NCBI GenBank assembly: GCA_021234155.1
Contig: JAJEKV010000003.1
Location: 17,654,386-17,718,385, forward strand
DNA length: 64,000 nt
Reading direction: 5' to 3'
DNA from: Isoetes taiwanensis
Taxonomy: Eukaryota; Streptophyta; Lycopodiopsida; Isoetales; Isoetaceae
Position numbers and translations under genes: made by a program. Positions 1-13,096 of the stretch are shown here, piece after piece. The stretch's first letter is position 1; the number at the start of each line of letters is the position of its first letter. The notes under the pieces were generated by a model. It ran no database searches. It worked only from the letters and a program-made list of their open reading frames with translations, and was not told the DNA's origin.

Positions 1-2076
1 ATCTGAGTTCTCTTTTCTTGTCCATAAGGGATGTTGTTGTAATTTTTGGCCAAGGTGGAGGTACGCTTAGCCATTTTTCAAATTTTTCCCTAGATAAATT
101 TCCCTTGTAAACAAGGTTAGGTTTCCAACTAATCTTGCATTTTGAACCCTAGAGGGTATTGGCATGTTCTTCTTGGTCAAGGTGGAGGTAAGAATCCCCC
201 TAAGCCGTTTTCTTCTTTCCCCTAGTGGTTTGTTTCTCCATCATGTCCTCGTTGCCGTATTGGGTTAAGGGGGGCTTGTCTTAAGGCTTAGGGGCCTCAG
301 TTTGCAGGCTCGATTCCCTGTTGGTGGAGGCAAGGTTTCTTAGAATGTTTTGGTGCCTCTTTATTCATCATGGAGGTACGAGCCCCCTCACGAATATCTA
401 GGCTTCCACTATCATGCTCTTTTATGTTCTTTGTTTTATTGCTTAGCCCTAGTGGTAGTGGGCTTAGTTAAGGGGCGTGCCCCTTGGCTTGTGGTCATGG
501 GTTCAATCCCTTAGTATGTATGATACCCTTGGTGGAGGTACGAATGCCCCCAAGTGTTGTGGTTGGGTTATGTTTTGAGATACAATTATTTTGTTCAAAA
601 GGCTAAAGTTGCAGGGAGGGTATTGAAAAGTGTTTTGATGCTACAAATGTCATGGCCTAGATCCTGTTCGCGCATGTTGGTATTTTCTTTTTCCCCTTTT
701 CCTTCCCATTTGTACATCATGTTGACTCACTCTATGGTTTTGGTTCCTTGAACTCAAGCAGGAATTTGAACACTGTTTTTTTTAATGTTTTTTGTTGAAA
801 GATTTATTTGAGCACTGTTTTGTAAGCCTATGTGCTTAAAGATCATAACATCAGTGGGTACTTCGCCGTTACTTTGGTGGTTGCAAGTCTACCAAAATCA
901 GTAGTGCTCACAATCATGCATTTGCGTTAATTCTTTTCCCTCATGTAGAGTTTCTATGTGTTGGACTTACTAACAATTTTCAATAAGGCTACAAATTCTG
1001 CATGGTGGTGTTTTGTTGCTAAAATCTTTAGCATGGGCGTTGTTTTATTTTAAAAAATTGGTGGTGATCCTCAAATTCCAACTGCTTCATGTACGAGTAG
1101 TGGACGTGGAAAACTTCATCTTTTGGTTCAACGATTGATTTTTTAGTGCTAAAATTTTGCAATGGTTCTCAAATCCACTTGCATCGTGTCAAATAGCCGA
1201 CTTTAAGGTGGAAGACTTGACCTTTTCTATTAAACTTGTCCTTATGCTTCTGCAATACTTGTTCTATGCCGAGCACCAAAGATTTCTTCAGGGCAATTCC
1301 CATAAAATTATGGTATCAAGTATTCTATTGTTTTGAGGTAGAAATTTTGATTGATTGTGAAAACATGACTTTGAAGTATGATTTAAGCCACTGTATCCTC
1401 CGGCCATGGAGGGCAACCCTCTGTGCGTAGCACCTTGTTTGTTATAGTTATTTGGTTGTAATGTATGGTTTTTGTTTTTGTGTTTTCAAGGTTATGTATG
1501 TGGTCTCATGCACTTTTGCATGCGCATTAATATTTGTAACTAAGGAAGTACTTTATTACGGAAAAACTATGACTAGAATGTAAATGATCATATCGATGCA
1601 TTAGCATTTTTGCAAGACATCTAATTCTCTCATCACTTGTCTCTTTATTTAATGTCGTTATTCTGAATGTTTTGCCCCTTTTGTTCTTATAGTGTAATTT
1701 TATTAAGCCTATGCGTGAACAATTGCCATTATGATCTATGTCTCATGGGGTGTTTGTTGAAGGGTTTAGGCGTGGCACGTGTTTATTCCTCTGGTTGGTC
1801 TGTTGGGGTCGTCTCCGCCAGTTTCCTTTTTTGTTGTTGCCATCCTGCTAGTCTCATCTTTATTTTGGCAGTCAATTTGGAGGTTTGTGAGGGGGTTTTT
1901 GCCTAGATAGGGTCGATTTTTTGGGGTTTGTTTAGATTATTTTTCTTTTTTGCCTTGGTTTGTCGATGGTGTGTTTCTTTTGTCGGTTTCGTTGTTTCTC
2001 TTTTCCTTCCTATGTGTTTTCCAGTATTTTTTCTGTATTTGTTCATGTGATTCTCACTCTCTTTTTTTTCAGTGAC
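1..2076. other. Unassigned T-rich leader sequence upstream of the YR element ORFs
   Basis: No convincing coding region is visible. The plus strand is T-rich. Around positions 50-545 a motif close to GGTGGAGGTACG recurs four or five times (near 54, 182, 371 and 532), usually followed by a run of C residues. This may be the 5' non-coding part of the YR retrotransposon that starts near 2077, but I could not match it to any sequence downstream of the recombinase gene, so the left end of that element is not defined. Confidence 0.4.
441..515 (+). repeat. tRNA-like (SINE-type) pol III promoter relic
   Basis: An A-box-like stretch TAGTGGTAGTGGGC lies at 451-464 and a B-box-like GGTTCAATCCC at 500-510, the order and spacing of an internal RNA polymerase III promoter. 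A weaker relative (GGCTCGATTCC) sits near 307-317. The surrounding sequence does not fold obviously into a full cloverleaf, so a degenerate tRNA-derived SINE head is more likely than a functional tRNA gene. Confidence 0.35.
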
Positions 2077-2723
2077 CATGTGTGCTCAATCTACTCTCCA
2101 GAGCTTTACTCTGCCCACAGCTGATACCAAACATAACCCCCCATCCTTTGCCCCCCGTCATACCGCCAAATATCCCTGTTTCATCTGACCCAGCACTTTT
2201 CTTACCTTTTCCGTTTGAGGGCCATGACCCTAATCTTTGCGTTGCTTTCAATCTCAACCATTTGTTTTGGTCCCTTGACCGTCTGCCCCCTACATCTTCC
2301 TCTTCTTTGACATTTATGTCAGATTGCCTATGGTTCTCCTCTTATCTGGATGATGCCATCGACCAGGTGGATTTTGGCGTTGATTATTACCGCGACCCCA
2401 TCAGCTCGGAACTAACTTTTGAGCTGGAGGTCCCTAATATGGTGTATTTTTGTCTAGGGGGTATGGTTGCTGCTTTGCATTGATGGGGCCGGAGTGGCCA
2501 CGTGCTATTTAGGTTCCAGTTTGCAGCTATTCTATGGGATTGCATGCTACGTTTCTCCTATGCCCGGAGTTGGAGATATGAGTTGCCTCGTTTTGCTCCA
2601 TTTTCTGCACTATATCATATCTTTCCTTGGCGTTTCTTCACCGACCCCTCTTGCACTCTTGTCTCCGGTTCAGGCCCGGATGTGATGGCACCTTGGTACC
2701 CGCATAGAGAAACTCCATTGTAG
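2077..2723 (+). pseudogene. Upstream ORF ('ORF0') of the YR retrotransposon, function unknown, frameshifted
   Basis: A reading region of about 210 codons precedes gag on the same strand. A first ATG (about 2078) lies just after a T-rich tract ending in CAG (2052-2072) and opens a short frame (MCAQSTLQ...). The protein then continues in the frame open from 2082 to 2483, with the run SDPALFLPFPFEGHDP, and after a further frameshift near 2480 in the frame ending at 2723 (FAAILWDCMLRFSYARSW). The protein is rich in aromatic residues and Pro and shows no domain I recognise. It could be a YR-element accessory protein, an N-terminal gag part, or host-derived. The join across frames is my inference. 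Confidence 0.4.
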
Positions 2724-2882
2724 CAACTGGTCCTTTGGCCATGTTTTAGCCATAAAGTTGTCATTCTTTGAGTTGCACCTCGGTGCTATTGTTGTTTGTA
2801 TTGGAAATAAATTATGCAAATTTTATCCATTGGTATTTTCGGTTCCCGTTTTTCTTGTTTCTTGTCGGTTTTTTGTTTCAGG

Positions 2883-4217
<1,335 letters not shown>

Positions 4218-4230
4218 CCTGGATATATAC

Positions 4231-4863
4231 GACAATTGTTTTATGTTTGGACCATGGTTTTTCTTTAAGGTTGTGATTGCCTTTACTGCATCTTATTTCA
4301 AATTGTCCTTGCATTTTTTGGCTAGGTACTTGGTTTATCGACTTGGTTGCGTTTAGCATAATGTTATAGGCTAGCATTCTTGAGTCAGTCAAGGTGATAG
4401 GATTCTCTAGTGTTTTGGTTTTGCTACTCTAGGCTCCTTCTTTAGGCTAGCTAGCTTCTTGGTCGTAAGAGTTCCTTTATTTCTAATTCATTTTTCGTTG
4501 CCATGAAAGGCAATTTTCTGCATCTCTGTTTGCTGTGTTTTTTCATGTTTGCGTTGCTTTGGCTTGCTATGTTGTTGTAAGTTAGGTTTTGGCCCCTTTT
4601 TCCCACATATGCATCTCCCCTTCTTTGCAAAGGCAGTTTGTTGGTTGATTAGGGATGTAAGGTTAGGTTTTCGTTTCAGTTCGACAAGTGTCTTATGTTT
4701 TTTGGGACCCTGGTTCTCTTTAAGGTCGATTACCTTTACTGCATCTTATCTCAAATTCTCGTTGCATTTTTTTGGATCTAGGTACTTGGTTGGATCGATT
4801 TGGTTGCACTTAGCATAGGGTCATAGGTTAGCGTTCTTGGGTCAGCTAGGTGGATAGGGTTCT
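4231..4863 (+). repeat. ~455-bp tandem repeat between gag and RT of the YR element (copy A and first part of copy B)
   Basis: Copy A runs from about 4231 to 4682. Copy B starts at 4683 and is cut at 4863 by the giant LTR element; it resumes at 39371 and ends near 39650. The two copies share long blocks, for example the stretch with TTTACTGCATCTTAT and the block around TAGCTAGCTTCTTGGTCGTA. No coding potential is evident. Copy A provides an uninterrupted version of the insertion site. Confidence 0.8.
4859..4863. repeat. Target-site duplication GTTCT, left copy (giant LTR element)
   Basis: GTTCT lies directly before the TGTGACG start of the left LTR and is repeated at 39371-39375 directly after the right LTR. 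In the uninterrupted tandem copy the equivalent site reads ATTCTCTAG at 4402-4410. Confidence 0.9.
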
Positions 4864-6479
4864 TGTGACGTCCCCTACTCCTTATACGATGCACACATCG
4901 TATCCGAAGGAGGAGCATTCCCCCTGGCAGCTACACTGACGGGGGCCATCCACCTGACTCCACTCCCAGTGGAATGAGCCAGCAAGGAAGAATGGATGTG
5001 TCATTCACCCGTCTTCCATCGGGTTGACCTATCTGCGGAAGCGCGAATAAACAAACATGAACACAAACTAACAGTATATATAAATACAACCACCTCGAAG
5101 GGTGAACATATCATAACATCACAGAGATAACAACATCAACATAAACAATAACAGAAAAAGGGGGAGATCCTACCCAAGGCTCAGACTCAAGGGGGATGAC
5201 TGACGGCTTGGGCCTCCAGAAGTCATTGCAGACAGAATTCATGGCAAATGGATTTGGCTGGCATAAGAATACGGCTTAGGGTAGTCCACTCCATCCGCCC
5301 CTCCCGTGCACACTTTGCAGAGTAGGTTGAAAAGTATTGGGACCTGACCGTAGCCTGCCGGGTGAATAGCCAGAGGGGCTACTACTACTGGGTTGCATCT
5401 CCCCAGCCCCGATGAGGCAGGATGGAAGTCACCTCCCCTCCAGAAGCATCCATGCCCTTCACAGGCGGCTAGAGAGCCACTACTCTTATTCGACTTGAAC
5501 TCACTGGAAGGTGACGCATCACCCCACGAGTGTCGAGCTCATGCCTTGCCCACACGCAGTGACAAGCCATTAAGCCTAGCCCGCATAGACCCCCGGTAGG
5601 CCTTACACACCAGAGGGGTCAGTCTGTATAGGGACAAGTTCTTCCTTGTCAACCGGTCTAGTCCCGCCACCCACAACCAGGCGGGCTCCTGTGCACGGGC
5701 CGCATGTAATTGGGAACTAGTAGGCTATCTAGGATCATCTGCTACACAGCTTTAGGCCTCTACCCCCCTTCCCAATACATGGAGGTCACAGAGTGAAATA
5801 CATACAACAACACAGAACTGAAATAGAGAATAACATCAAATCTATCTACCTAACATCTAGAGTTAGGTTCCTTTGTTAGAGCTTATGATCTCGGGATCTA
5901 TAAGGCCTCTATGGCTGAGCTAACATACTAAACCAGCTTATTGCCTAGCCAAAAGGCAGCTTTGCACAACAGAATGACTAGATACCTGGTCCTCGACCTG
6001 CTCCAGATCCTCGGAAGGCGTCCATGCTCCTGATCTTGCTGAAGATGGTTGTTAATCGATAATCTGTTGTGCAAATCCGGCTTTTCGGAGCCTAGCAATG
6101 CGAATTGGAGTCCTGACTTGGCCGAAATGGCTCAAGAGAACCCTTAAATGCGTGAATGGAAAGGAGCTCTAAGAAACCCTAAAATGCAAAGAGAAGAAGG
6201 GTTTAGGGTTTAAGGGGAAAGCCCTTTTATAGAAACCCTTAGGGTTAGGTTAGACATTGGTCAAATGGGATTTAGCCATTTGGCAATGGGGTCCATGGGG
6301 TTATAATTGTGTATGTTTTATTTAACATGCACAACATTCAATGTTGCCCCCTAGGTGCAACCCTTGCCCCCTAGGTGCAACCCTATACGTCTCGCAAGTA
6401 CATGTCATCCGTGACATGTACGGGTGACGTGGCGGTATAATATACGTATTTGGGGCATATATTATGCTGGAACGTCACA
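4864..6479 (-). repeat. 3' LTR of the giant element
   Basis: The repeat begins TGTGACGTCCCC and ends GGAACGTCACA in plus-strand reading. It is nearly identical to 37774-39370. Relative to that copy it has an extra ~20 bp near 6390-6415 and about 20 substitutions by eye, mostly transitions. An imperfect hairpin lies at 4878-4913. The short open frame at 5393-5599 is also present in the other LTR but has no recognisable product. Confidence 0.95.
4878..4913. other. 14-bp hairpin near the outer end of the giant element's LTR
   Basis: CTCCTTATACGATG pairs with CATCGTATCCGAAGGAG across a CACA loop, with only a 3-nt bulge. The same hairpin occurs in the other LTR at about 37788-37823. In the element's own (minus) orientation it lies close to the 3' end of the LTR, in the expected U5 region. 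Confidence 0.7.
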
Positions 6480-6490
6480 TTCTCCCCACC
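6480..6490 (-). other. Polypurine tract of the giant element
   Basis: On the minus strand GGTGGGGAGAA directly precedes the 3' LTR start (TGTGACG), as expected for the plus-strand primer of reverse transcription. A second similar purine tract is seen at about 6521-6534. Confidence 0.75.
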
Positions 6491-9263
6491 TTGACTTGAT
6501 GCTGTCCTCAGCATCACGCGTCTCCCCACCTTGGAAACCTGCATATCCTGCAATCACATTCGATATATATACAATTTTACAATATAATTACCTCAAGTTA
6601 ACATTTTAATTTATCATTAAACATCCTTGTTTAATGTCATACTATGGTAAGGGAGTCTTTCACCCTCTTACTTTATCATCTATTATTATTCATAAAATTT
6701 TATAGCTTACACCATTATCCTATTGTTTAAATTCGTTTTTTCCGTCAAGTGAAAAACTTTTTAGATTTTTTTTCCAGATTGGTTTTCTAAGGTTATGGGA
6801 TTTTTTTATCATCGTTAAAAAATTCCGTTCGCCAAAAATCGGGCAGATGAGTGGAGTATGATTTCGAAATGTAAAAAAAGGAGGCGGTGCATGTTGGTTG
6901 GCTGGATTTGTGGAAGACGCGTGGTATGCACGGAGAATGTTTAGTTTAATTCATGCCCGACTCCAAATTTGATATGGCAGGGGATTGAGGAAGGAAGTCT
7001 TTGAGTCATATCCATTTTGTTACTGTTAGTTTTGGCTATGGCGCTAGGTCTTTGCATCTGCTCTGCCGATCTCTCTTTGTAGGGATTTTTCAATCTTATG
7101 GCACAAATACCTAGGGTATATAAGGGCATCTCGCAAGTTTTGTATTGCTTTGGAACATCTGATCTGTAGGGTTCTGAATATTGAGCCATATGCAGAGGAC
7201 CTGCCCATTGCTAACTCTGAGAAAACCAAGCACAGTTTCGGTTCTGCGTATTTTGAAAAAGGAGCGGCCTAAATAAGTAAGGTGAGAGTGAGTTTAAGTC
7301 GGATTAGAGCTAAAATAAGAAACTAATTATGTCTATTCTTTTGTTTCTATCAGCCGAGGTCTTTGGGTCTCCATTTCTACACACAAATCACAGAAAAGGG
7401 AAGAATTTTTCACAGAGTAAACTGTGCAGTGAATGCTAGGATGGGAACAAAAGGTGCGTGGATCAAAGTAGCCATGGATCTCAAGCCCGGCTATGCTAGG
7501 ATGGGAACAAAAGGTGCGTGGATCAATAGCAATTCAAAGGTACGTGGTGAGCTTGATCTGGCCTCTAGCAAGTACTGTATTCTTTGGCCTCCACAAGTTC
7601 GTGTAGAAAAGCTGTGAGCATAGGATCATCCTTCCAGGTATTTCTGATCCTTCACATTCAATCTAAAATTTCTGCATGCACGTTGTCTCTGTTTTTATCT
7701 ATTCTATTTTATTGCTCTTAGATTTGGACCCATGCAAAGCAGGCCTATTCAGGTGGAAATCCCTACATTAGGAGGTCCTTTGGCAGTTTTTCGCAATCCT
7801 GTTCTTGGTATGGTAAATTTCCTATTAGAAGTTGCGTATAAAATCTCATGAGTTATCTTATGAATTAGCATGGAAAGCACTGTCAATTATACAGAACCCA
7901 AAGTACAAGGTACAATCATTTGCAAAATTAGTAGAGTACCATGCGCTTATTTCTGAAAAAGGCCGGGCATACTTATGGGTCGAAAGCCCGAATAGAACGC
8001 CCGGTTGGATCCTCCTTCTTGAGATAATTTTTCTCATCCGCATCATAGATAAATAGAGGATTTATTTTATGAAATGCAAAGATTATCAAATTTAACTGTT
8101 TGGATCACATCTACAGCCTCCACTGCTACTAGATTTGAGCAGTAAACACCCTTGAAGCTCTTCAAATCAGGTTTGACATTTTAGGCCATGCAAATACATT
8201 TTTAATATGCCATGGTAAGAACAAAATTTACACAGGGAGAAGATAAAGGAGAGAAGATGCAGTGCTTCATTGTTCAACTTGATGGATATGTAAATGATGC
8301 CTGTGGCTCTTGGCAACCTTATCACCAAGTTACTGCCTTCTTATACTGGCCTTTACTTACAGTACCTTCGATTTTATTTGTGCTATTGGATGAGCTTTGT
8401 TGTAGGTCAGATCACATTCTGGATTTAGTTGACTTTTCAGGTTCATATTAACACGCACCAGGTAGATGTACAGGCTTCAATCCACCATTTTCTTCTAAGC
8501 TAACATATGATTACCTGAAAACTGTTTACAGAGGTCGCTATGAAAGGGTAAGGAAACATAAGCTTTGGTTTCTTAGTTCCAACTTTTATGCTGTTGTATA
8601 GCTTTACTTGGCAGACTGAGGCGATTTGGCATTGTCTCAGTTGCCATTGCCATTGCACATCATAAAAGTCCTTGCTATAGCAGATCGACAAGTCCATCGT
8701 GTAACATGTGAATTGCCACATGTACCTTCACTAACACTGATTTCAATGTAAAGTCTTTGCATCACATGTACCTTGACTAGGACCAATTTCACTGTTGGAT
8801 AGTGAACCCTTAGGCTTTTGATCTGACTGCACCTTGGCTAACACCAATTTTCATTGTTTATAGTGAAGCCTTTGGATCTGACTCCTTTTCAAACTATTCT
8901 TGCTGTACGTGTCTTTATGCTCCACAAACAAGTCCTTAGGTCTTCTAAATCTATACATCTGTATATGAAACACCAACTAAAGAAAGCACCATTTAGAAAA
9001 GTACCATTTTTAGGCAGGTTACGTGGTGAAAGTACCCAAGCAAGTTTAGGCAGGCTATGTGATGAAAGTACCCAGGCAGGTTATATATGATACTTTGAAT
9101 CTTCAGCTGGATTGTGTGATTCGCACGATGTTATTGCCCATTTCAAACATTGGGATTTTCAGGCAGGTTGCCATGTCTCATTGGTTTTGGAAATGATAGA
9201 TTTGGGGCAGCAACAATTCAAGTTTTGGATTTTTTGGAATGTGTTACACTCTACTACATTCTT
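6491..9263. other. Unassigned interior of the giant element left of the LINE
   Basis: No protein family is recognised. The stretch contains local direct duplications: a ~34-bp unit with GGATGGGAACAAAAGGTGCG at 7434-7467 and 7495-7528, and diverged repeats near 8745-8880 and 9010-9080. Short open frames at 7363-7617 and 7832-8056 include these repeats and look accidental or like very decayed exons. Confidence 0.3.
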
Positions 9264-9276
9264 AAAACTATCTTTT
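9264..9276. repeat. LINE target-site duplication, left copy (AAAACTATCTTTT)
   Basis: The 13-bp AAAACTATCTTTT at 9264-9276 recurs at 17705-17717. The left copy runs into the poly-T tract that represents the LINE poly-A tail, so its last bases are shared with the tail. The rebuilt target reads TTTT/AA at the nick, the site preferred by L1-type endonucleases. Confidence 0.8.
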
Positions 9277-9293
9277 TTTTTTTTTTTTTTTTT
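9273..9293 (-). other. Poly-A tail of the LINE (poly-T on the plus strand)
   Basis: Twenty-one consecutive T residues on the plus strand. Immediately beyond lies the minus-strand 3' end sequence ending in a TTACTCTTACTCTC run, a common layout of plant LINE 3' ends. The region 9294-10139 between tail and ORF2 holds short open frames but no recognised domain. Confidence 0.85.
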
Positions 9294-10139
9294 GAGAGTA
9301 AGAGTAAATTTTTCCATTAATCAAGAAACACAGTACATAGATCTGCTTTGATCAGCAGATTAAAGCATATCAAAGATCTTTATACATAAACGTCCATCAA
9401 AATGTTGTGATGTGTAGTATGAAAAGTATGTAGCAGAAATTAGACCCTGAGGTGATGTGAATTGGTCAAAAGATACTTGATGAGTAGAAATAGTCTTCCA
9501 AAAATGAGATAGTCTTCAAAAATGTGTAGAGATCGCGACCCCAACCAGTAATTAATGTTAAAACCTGAAAGTAACATCAACCAAAATTCTGCAAGATTAG
9601 GAGATACCATTGAGCAATTAATGTCTTAGCAGACTTGGATTGGAAGTCGATACAAGGATGAGGCTACCGGTCCGAAATGAGAGGGAGTCAAGCTTAGAGT
9701 TGAAGAAGGCATAGAAAGAGTCACAGATCCAAAGGTGTAACTACCAAGAGTCTCCTTTCAAAGAATGCTATCCATGCAAGATAGGTCGATCAGATCAAAC
9801 AAAGCAAGGAACCAAACAAATCAGCCCGGCCCGATGCAGAGTAGTAATCGCTTCTCTCTGAATCTTGAGAATTGTTCCTCACCATGTATCTGTGGTACAT
9901 GGAGAGGAAATCAAACATAGTGTAGACTTGCACCACTTCTCTGCGTAACATCTTTGCAATAGTCGTGTCCAAATTTTCTTCATTTTCAGAGAGTTTGTTG
10001 AAGAATATTTTCAGATCAAGATCAGCTTCCCTTTTGAGCAGATTGTCCTCCAAATCACCCATGCTCTTCTTGCATTTCTCCAAGTAGGCTAACATCATCC
10101 CCAAAAAGCAAAGATTAGAATTTATAACATTGAAGTTAG

Positions 10140-11497
10140 CTACAAATAAATCAAAAGACCCCCCCTAAATGACCAACCAAATCCCATTTTCTCATCATAT
10201 TTATCGTTTGCTTCCTTTTGTGAGTCAGAAAGAGACCAACATCTAGTTGAAAATGCAATTTGATCCAAAAATCGAGAAATTCTTTTGCCATAAACTACTC
10301 TATTTCTTGCCTTCCAGATATTCCAAAGAGCAATAAACATGATAGTATTAGCAAAAGTGCAATCATTTTGGACATAAGACAGCAAATTTCCACAGATCCT
10401 GTTGGGAAAAAACTGACCCAGCTTATCATCAAACCAAGACAAAAAAGAATTAAGCTTAGGGCAGATAAAGATGTGTTCAAGATCTTCCTCCGCACTACAC
10501 ACCGAAGCTGGCACAAGGCAGAGATGTTGTCATTCCTGAGGGAGAGAAGTTGTAAATTAGGAATGCTTTTATTGGCTAACAACCAAATAAAGAAGTTGAC
10601 CTTGGGGAAGCAATAAGAGTTCCAAACATTATGAAATAGAGCTTTGGCCTCCTCCATAGTGATAGACCATTTGAGACCAGCTTTGGAATGATTGTCAAAG
10701 TTGCTAATAGCAGAATAGATTTGACTGACCTTATATAAACACTTACCTGCAATGCTCCAATTGGTTGCCTTGGGGACAATATTATTTAACCAAGTCTGAG
10801 GAAGGATAGACTTAATATGCAAATAGATCTTTTTATCACTAGAAGTGCCATGAACTAAGTTTTTCAGATTGGTCCAAGAGATGAGTTTATTGTTCATATA
10901 TAGGTCACCAAGGAAAAAGAGGCCATAATCAGACCATTTCTTATAAATTCTAGGATGTCTCAAGGCAAGAGTCTTACTAGGATGATTCTTCAGAATTGGA
11001 TTCCAGAAAATAGTCATTTGCAAGTTAAGATCTTGAGGGTCATCATATACATAGGCAGATTGCACCTTATTCCAAGCCATAATGAAGTTTCTCATAAGAA
11101 GGGAAGTATTTGCACCAGCCTGGAGAACATTAAAACAGGAATCAGGTAAAATATGCTCAATTGTAGGATGGCCAACCAGGTGAGAGCAAGAGAGCCAGTA
11201 TCTGATAAAATGAGAGGATGGACCAGCACTATTCATGAAGGATTTCCAAATGTATTTGCCAGCCAGAGCACAGGCTTGTAGATAAAGATCCTTGCAACCA
11301 AGACCACCATGTTTTTTAGGCCTGGAAACATAATTCCATCCAACTAGATGGGAGCCTTTCCAAATGAACTTTCTGATAATCTTTTCAATCTCGGAATAGA
11401 TAGACTTAGGGGCCACTAAAGCAGAGGAAAAGTAAATGTGAGTGCTGGGCGGGGATGAGTTTGCAATAATAGATCTACCAAAGAAAGGACAAACCAC
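10140..11497 (-). pseudogene. LINE ORF2 C-terminal region (thumb/connection and zf-RVT domain)
   Basis: A 400-codon frame (11497-10295) and an overlapping frame (10514-10140) carry the part downstream of the RT. Seen are PFFGRSIIANSSPP, KPKKHGGLGCKDL-like RPKKHGGLGCKDLYLQA and, further on, HNVWNSYCFPKVNFFIWLLA followed by the zinc-ribbon part SAEEDLEHIFICPKL. These are hallmarks of the zf-RVT domain found after the RT in plant non-LTR elements. The frame changes near 10510, so the copy is broken. No clear RNase H motif is visible after it. Confidence 0.85.
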
Positions 11498-12009
11498 CTC
11501 TGAAATTATTTAGCTTTTTCCTTATTCTCATCAATTATAGGTTGCCGAGGCCTTTGAGATTAGGATTGAGAGACAAAGGCATACCTAAAAGAGTGGAGGC
11601 ATGATGAGTATTAACAACCTTGAGATTAGCAAAGTTTGGCTGGATATTATCACCAATGATCACACATTTAGCCAAGTTTAGGTGGACCCCAGAAGCAGCT
11701 GAAAATTGCTTGATAATGTCAAGAAAGAAGTCAATGTTAGATATATCAGCATCTAAAAAGGCAAAGGTATCATCAGCATACTGAGATAGAGTTAGGGACT
11801 CATCACTATTTGGCAATTTGAGACCTTTAATCATCCCAAGCTCCTTGAAATGAAGAACAGCCTTTGTGAGCATTTCAGCTACTATCAAGAATAAGTAGGG
11901 GGCTAGGGGGCAACCTTGTCTGACTCCTCTAGCAAGAGGAAAGAATTGGGAGGGGGAGCCATTGATAATGACAGCAGAATTAGAGAAAGAATTCAAACCA
12001 TGAATAAGA

Positions 12010-12330
12010 GGGTAAAAGCATGTGAGGGTGTACCACTTTTGGAACCTGCAAAAGTACATACATTAGGTACTTCAGAACTGGGTACTTTCTCAATTTTATT
12101 TTCATTAAAACTAGTACAAATATCCAAAATAAAAGTCAATGACGCAATAATATTCAAAGTTAAGATAAAGATAATGCTACTGGAGACCAAAATATATATA
12201 AAAGTTCTAGAATGTACCTTTTATTGAGATATTACACAGGTACCTAGTACCCAGTCCTGGGTACCTTTTTAGGTACTTTTTTGGTCACTAAATAATACTT
12301 TTTAAGGGACACCCTAACATGCTTTTACCC
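12010..12330. mobile_element. MITE-like element, copy 2 (321 bp)
   Basis: The ends are inverted repeats: GGGTAAAAGCATGTGAGGGT at 12010 against the complement of the stretch ending GCTTTTACCC at 12330. AAGA is found on both sides (12006-12009 and 12331-12334), consistent with a 4-bp target duplication. The interior is AT-rich with several GTACC/GGTAC palindromes and no ORF. It sits in the RT palm of the LINE. It is related to the element at 12775-13096. Confidence 0.85.
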
Positions 12331-12774
12331 AAGAAGCCTTAATTTAGGATGAAACCCAAACTTTGAGAGAGCAAGATCAAGAAAATCCCATCTCACTGTA
12401 TCAAAGGCTCTCTTAAAATCAAGTTTAAGGAGCACACAATTTTGTTTGGAGATGCTATTCCAGTGAAGACCTTCCATAGCAGTGATATAGTTGTCCAAGA
12501 TAAATCTATTAGGAAGAAAGGCTGACTGATAGAGAGATATGTTCTTCTGCAGAAATGCATTGATTCTATTTGCAATTATCTTGGCACATATCTTATAAGA
12601 GGTATTGGTTAATGAGATCGGCCTCCAATCTGAGAAAGTAGATGGGTTATCCACTTTAGGTATGAGGGAGATAAAACCAGCAGAGATTGAAGGATGTAAG
12701 AAATTGGCCTCCCAAAAACCTGAAACCATGGAAATTATATCATGTTTAAGAATATCCCAAAAGTGAACATAGAA

Positions 12775-13096
12775 GGGTGAAAGCATGCTAGGGTGTACCA
12801 GATAAATTACCTTTTAGGGAGTGCAAAACTACCCAAAAAACTACCCAGTACTGGGTACTGGGAACTTGCACAAATGTCTCAATACACAATAAGTTTGAGA
12901 GTTGATTGATTCATTTTAGTTTCTAATGGTATGGTTATCCTTTGATACTATAGTTTGACATGTTATTGACCTTCAATTCAAATTTTTTTTATTGATTTTA
13001 GTGGAAGGAAAACTATGAGAGTACCAAATTTAAAAGTACCCAGTGTAGGTACTTTTGAGGGTTCCAAAAGTGGTACACCGTAGCATGCTTTCACCC
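12775..13096. mobile_element. MITE-like element, copy 1 (322 bp)
   Basis: Inverted termini GGGTGAAAGCATGCTAGGGT (12775 on) and the complement of GCATGCTTTCACCC (ending 13096) define the ends; the match extends about 26 bp into GTGTACCA. AGAA flanks both sides (12771-12774 and 13097-13100). The interior contains ACCCAGTACTGGGTACTGGG. No coding capacity. Superfamily not assigned; 4-bp duplications are unusual for the common plant MITE groups (Tourist 3 bp, Stowaway TA, hAT 8 bp). Confidence 0.85.

Noticed and set aside
5393..5599. 68-codon ORF present in both giant LTRs (also 38301-38507)
   Set aside because: Its duplication follows from the LTR pair and it is on the strand opposite to the element's transcription; no motif.
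6195..6215. Interstitial telomere repeat (TTTAGGG)
   Set aside because: Only two adjacent units inside the LTR (also in the other LTR); too short to be telomeric.
4864..6479. Interpretation as two solo LTRs from separate insertions
   Set aside because: The two LTRs share one TSD, complementary PBS/PPT placement and a target repeat that is collinear across the whole insertion.
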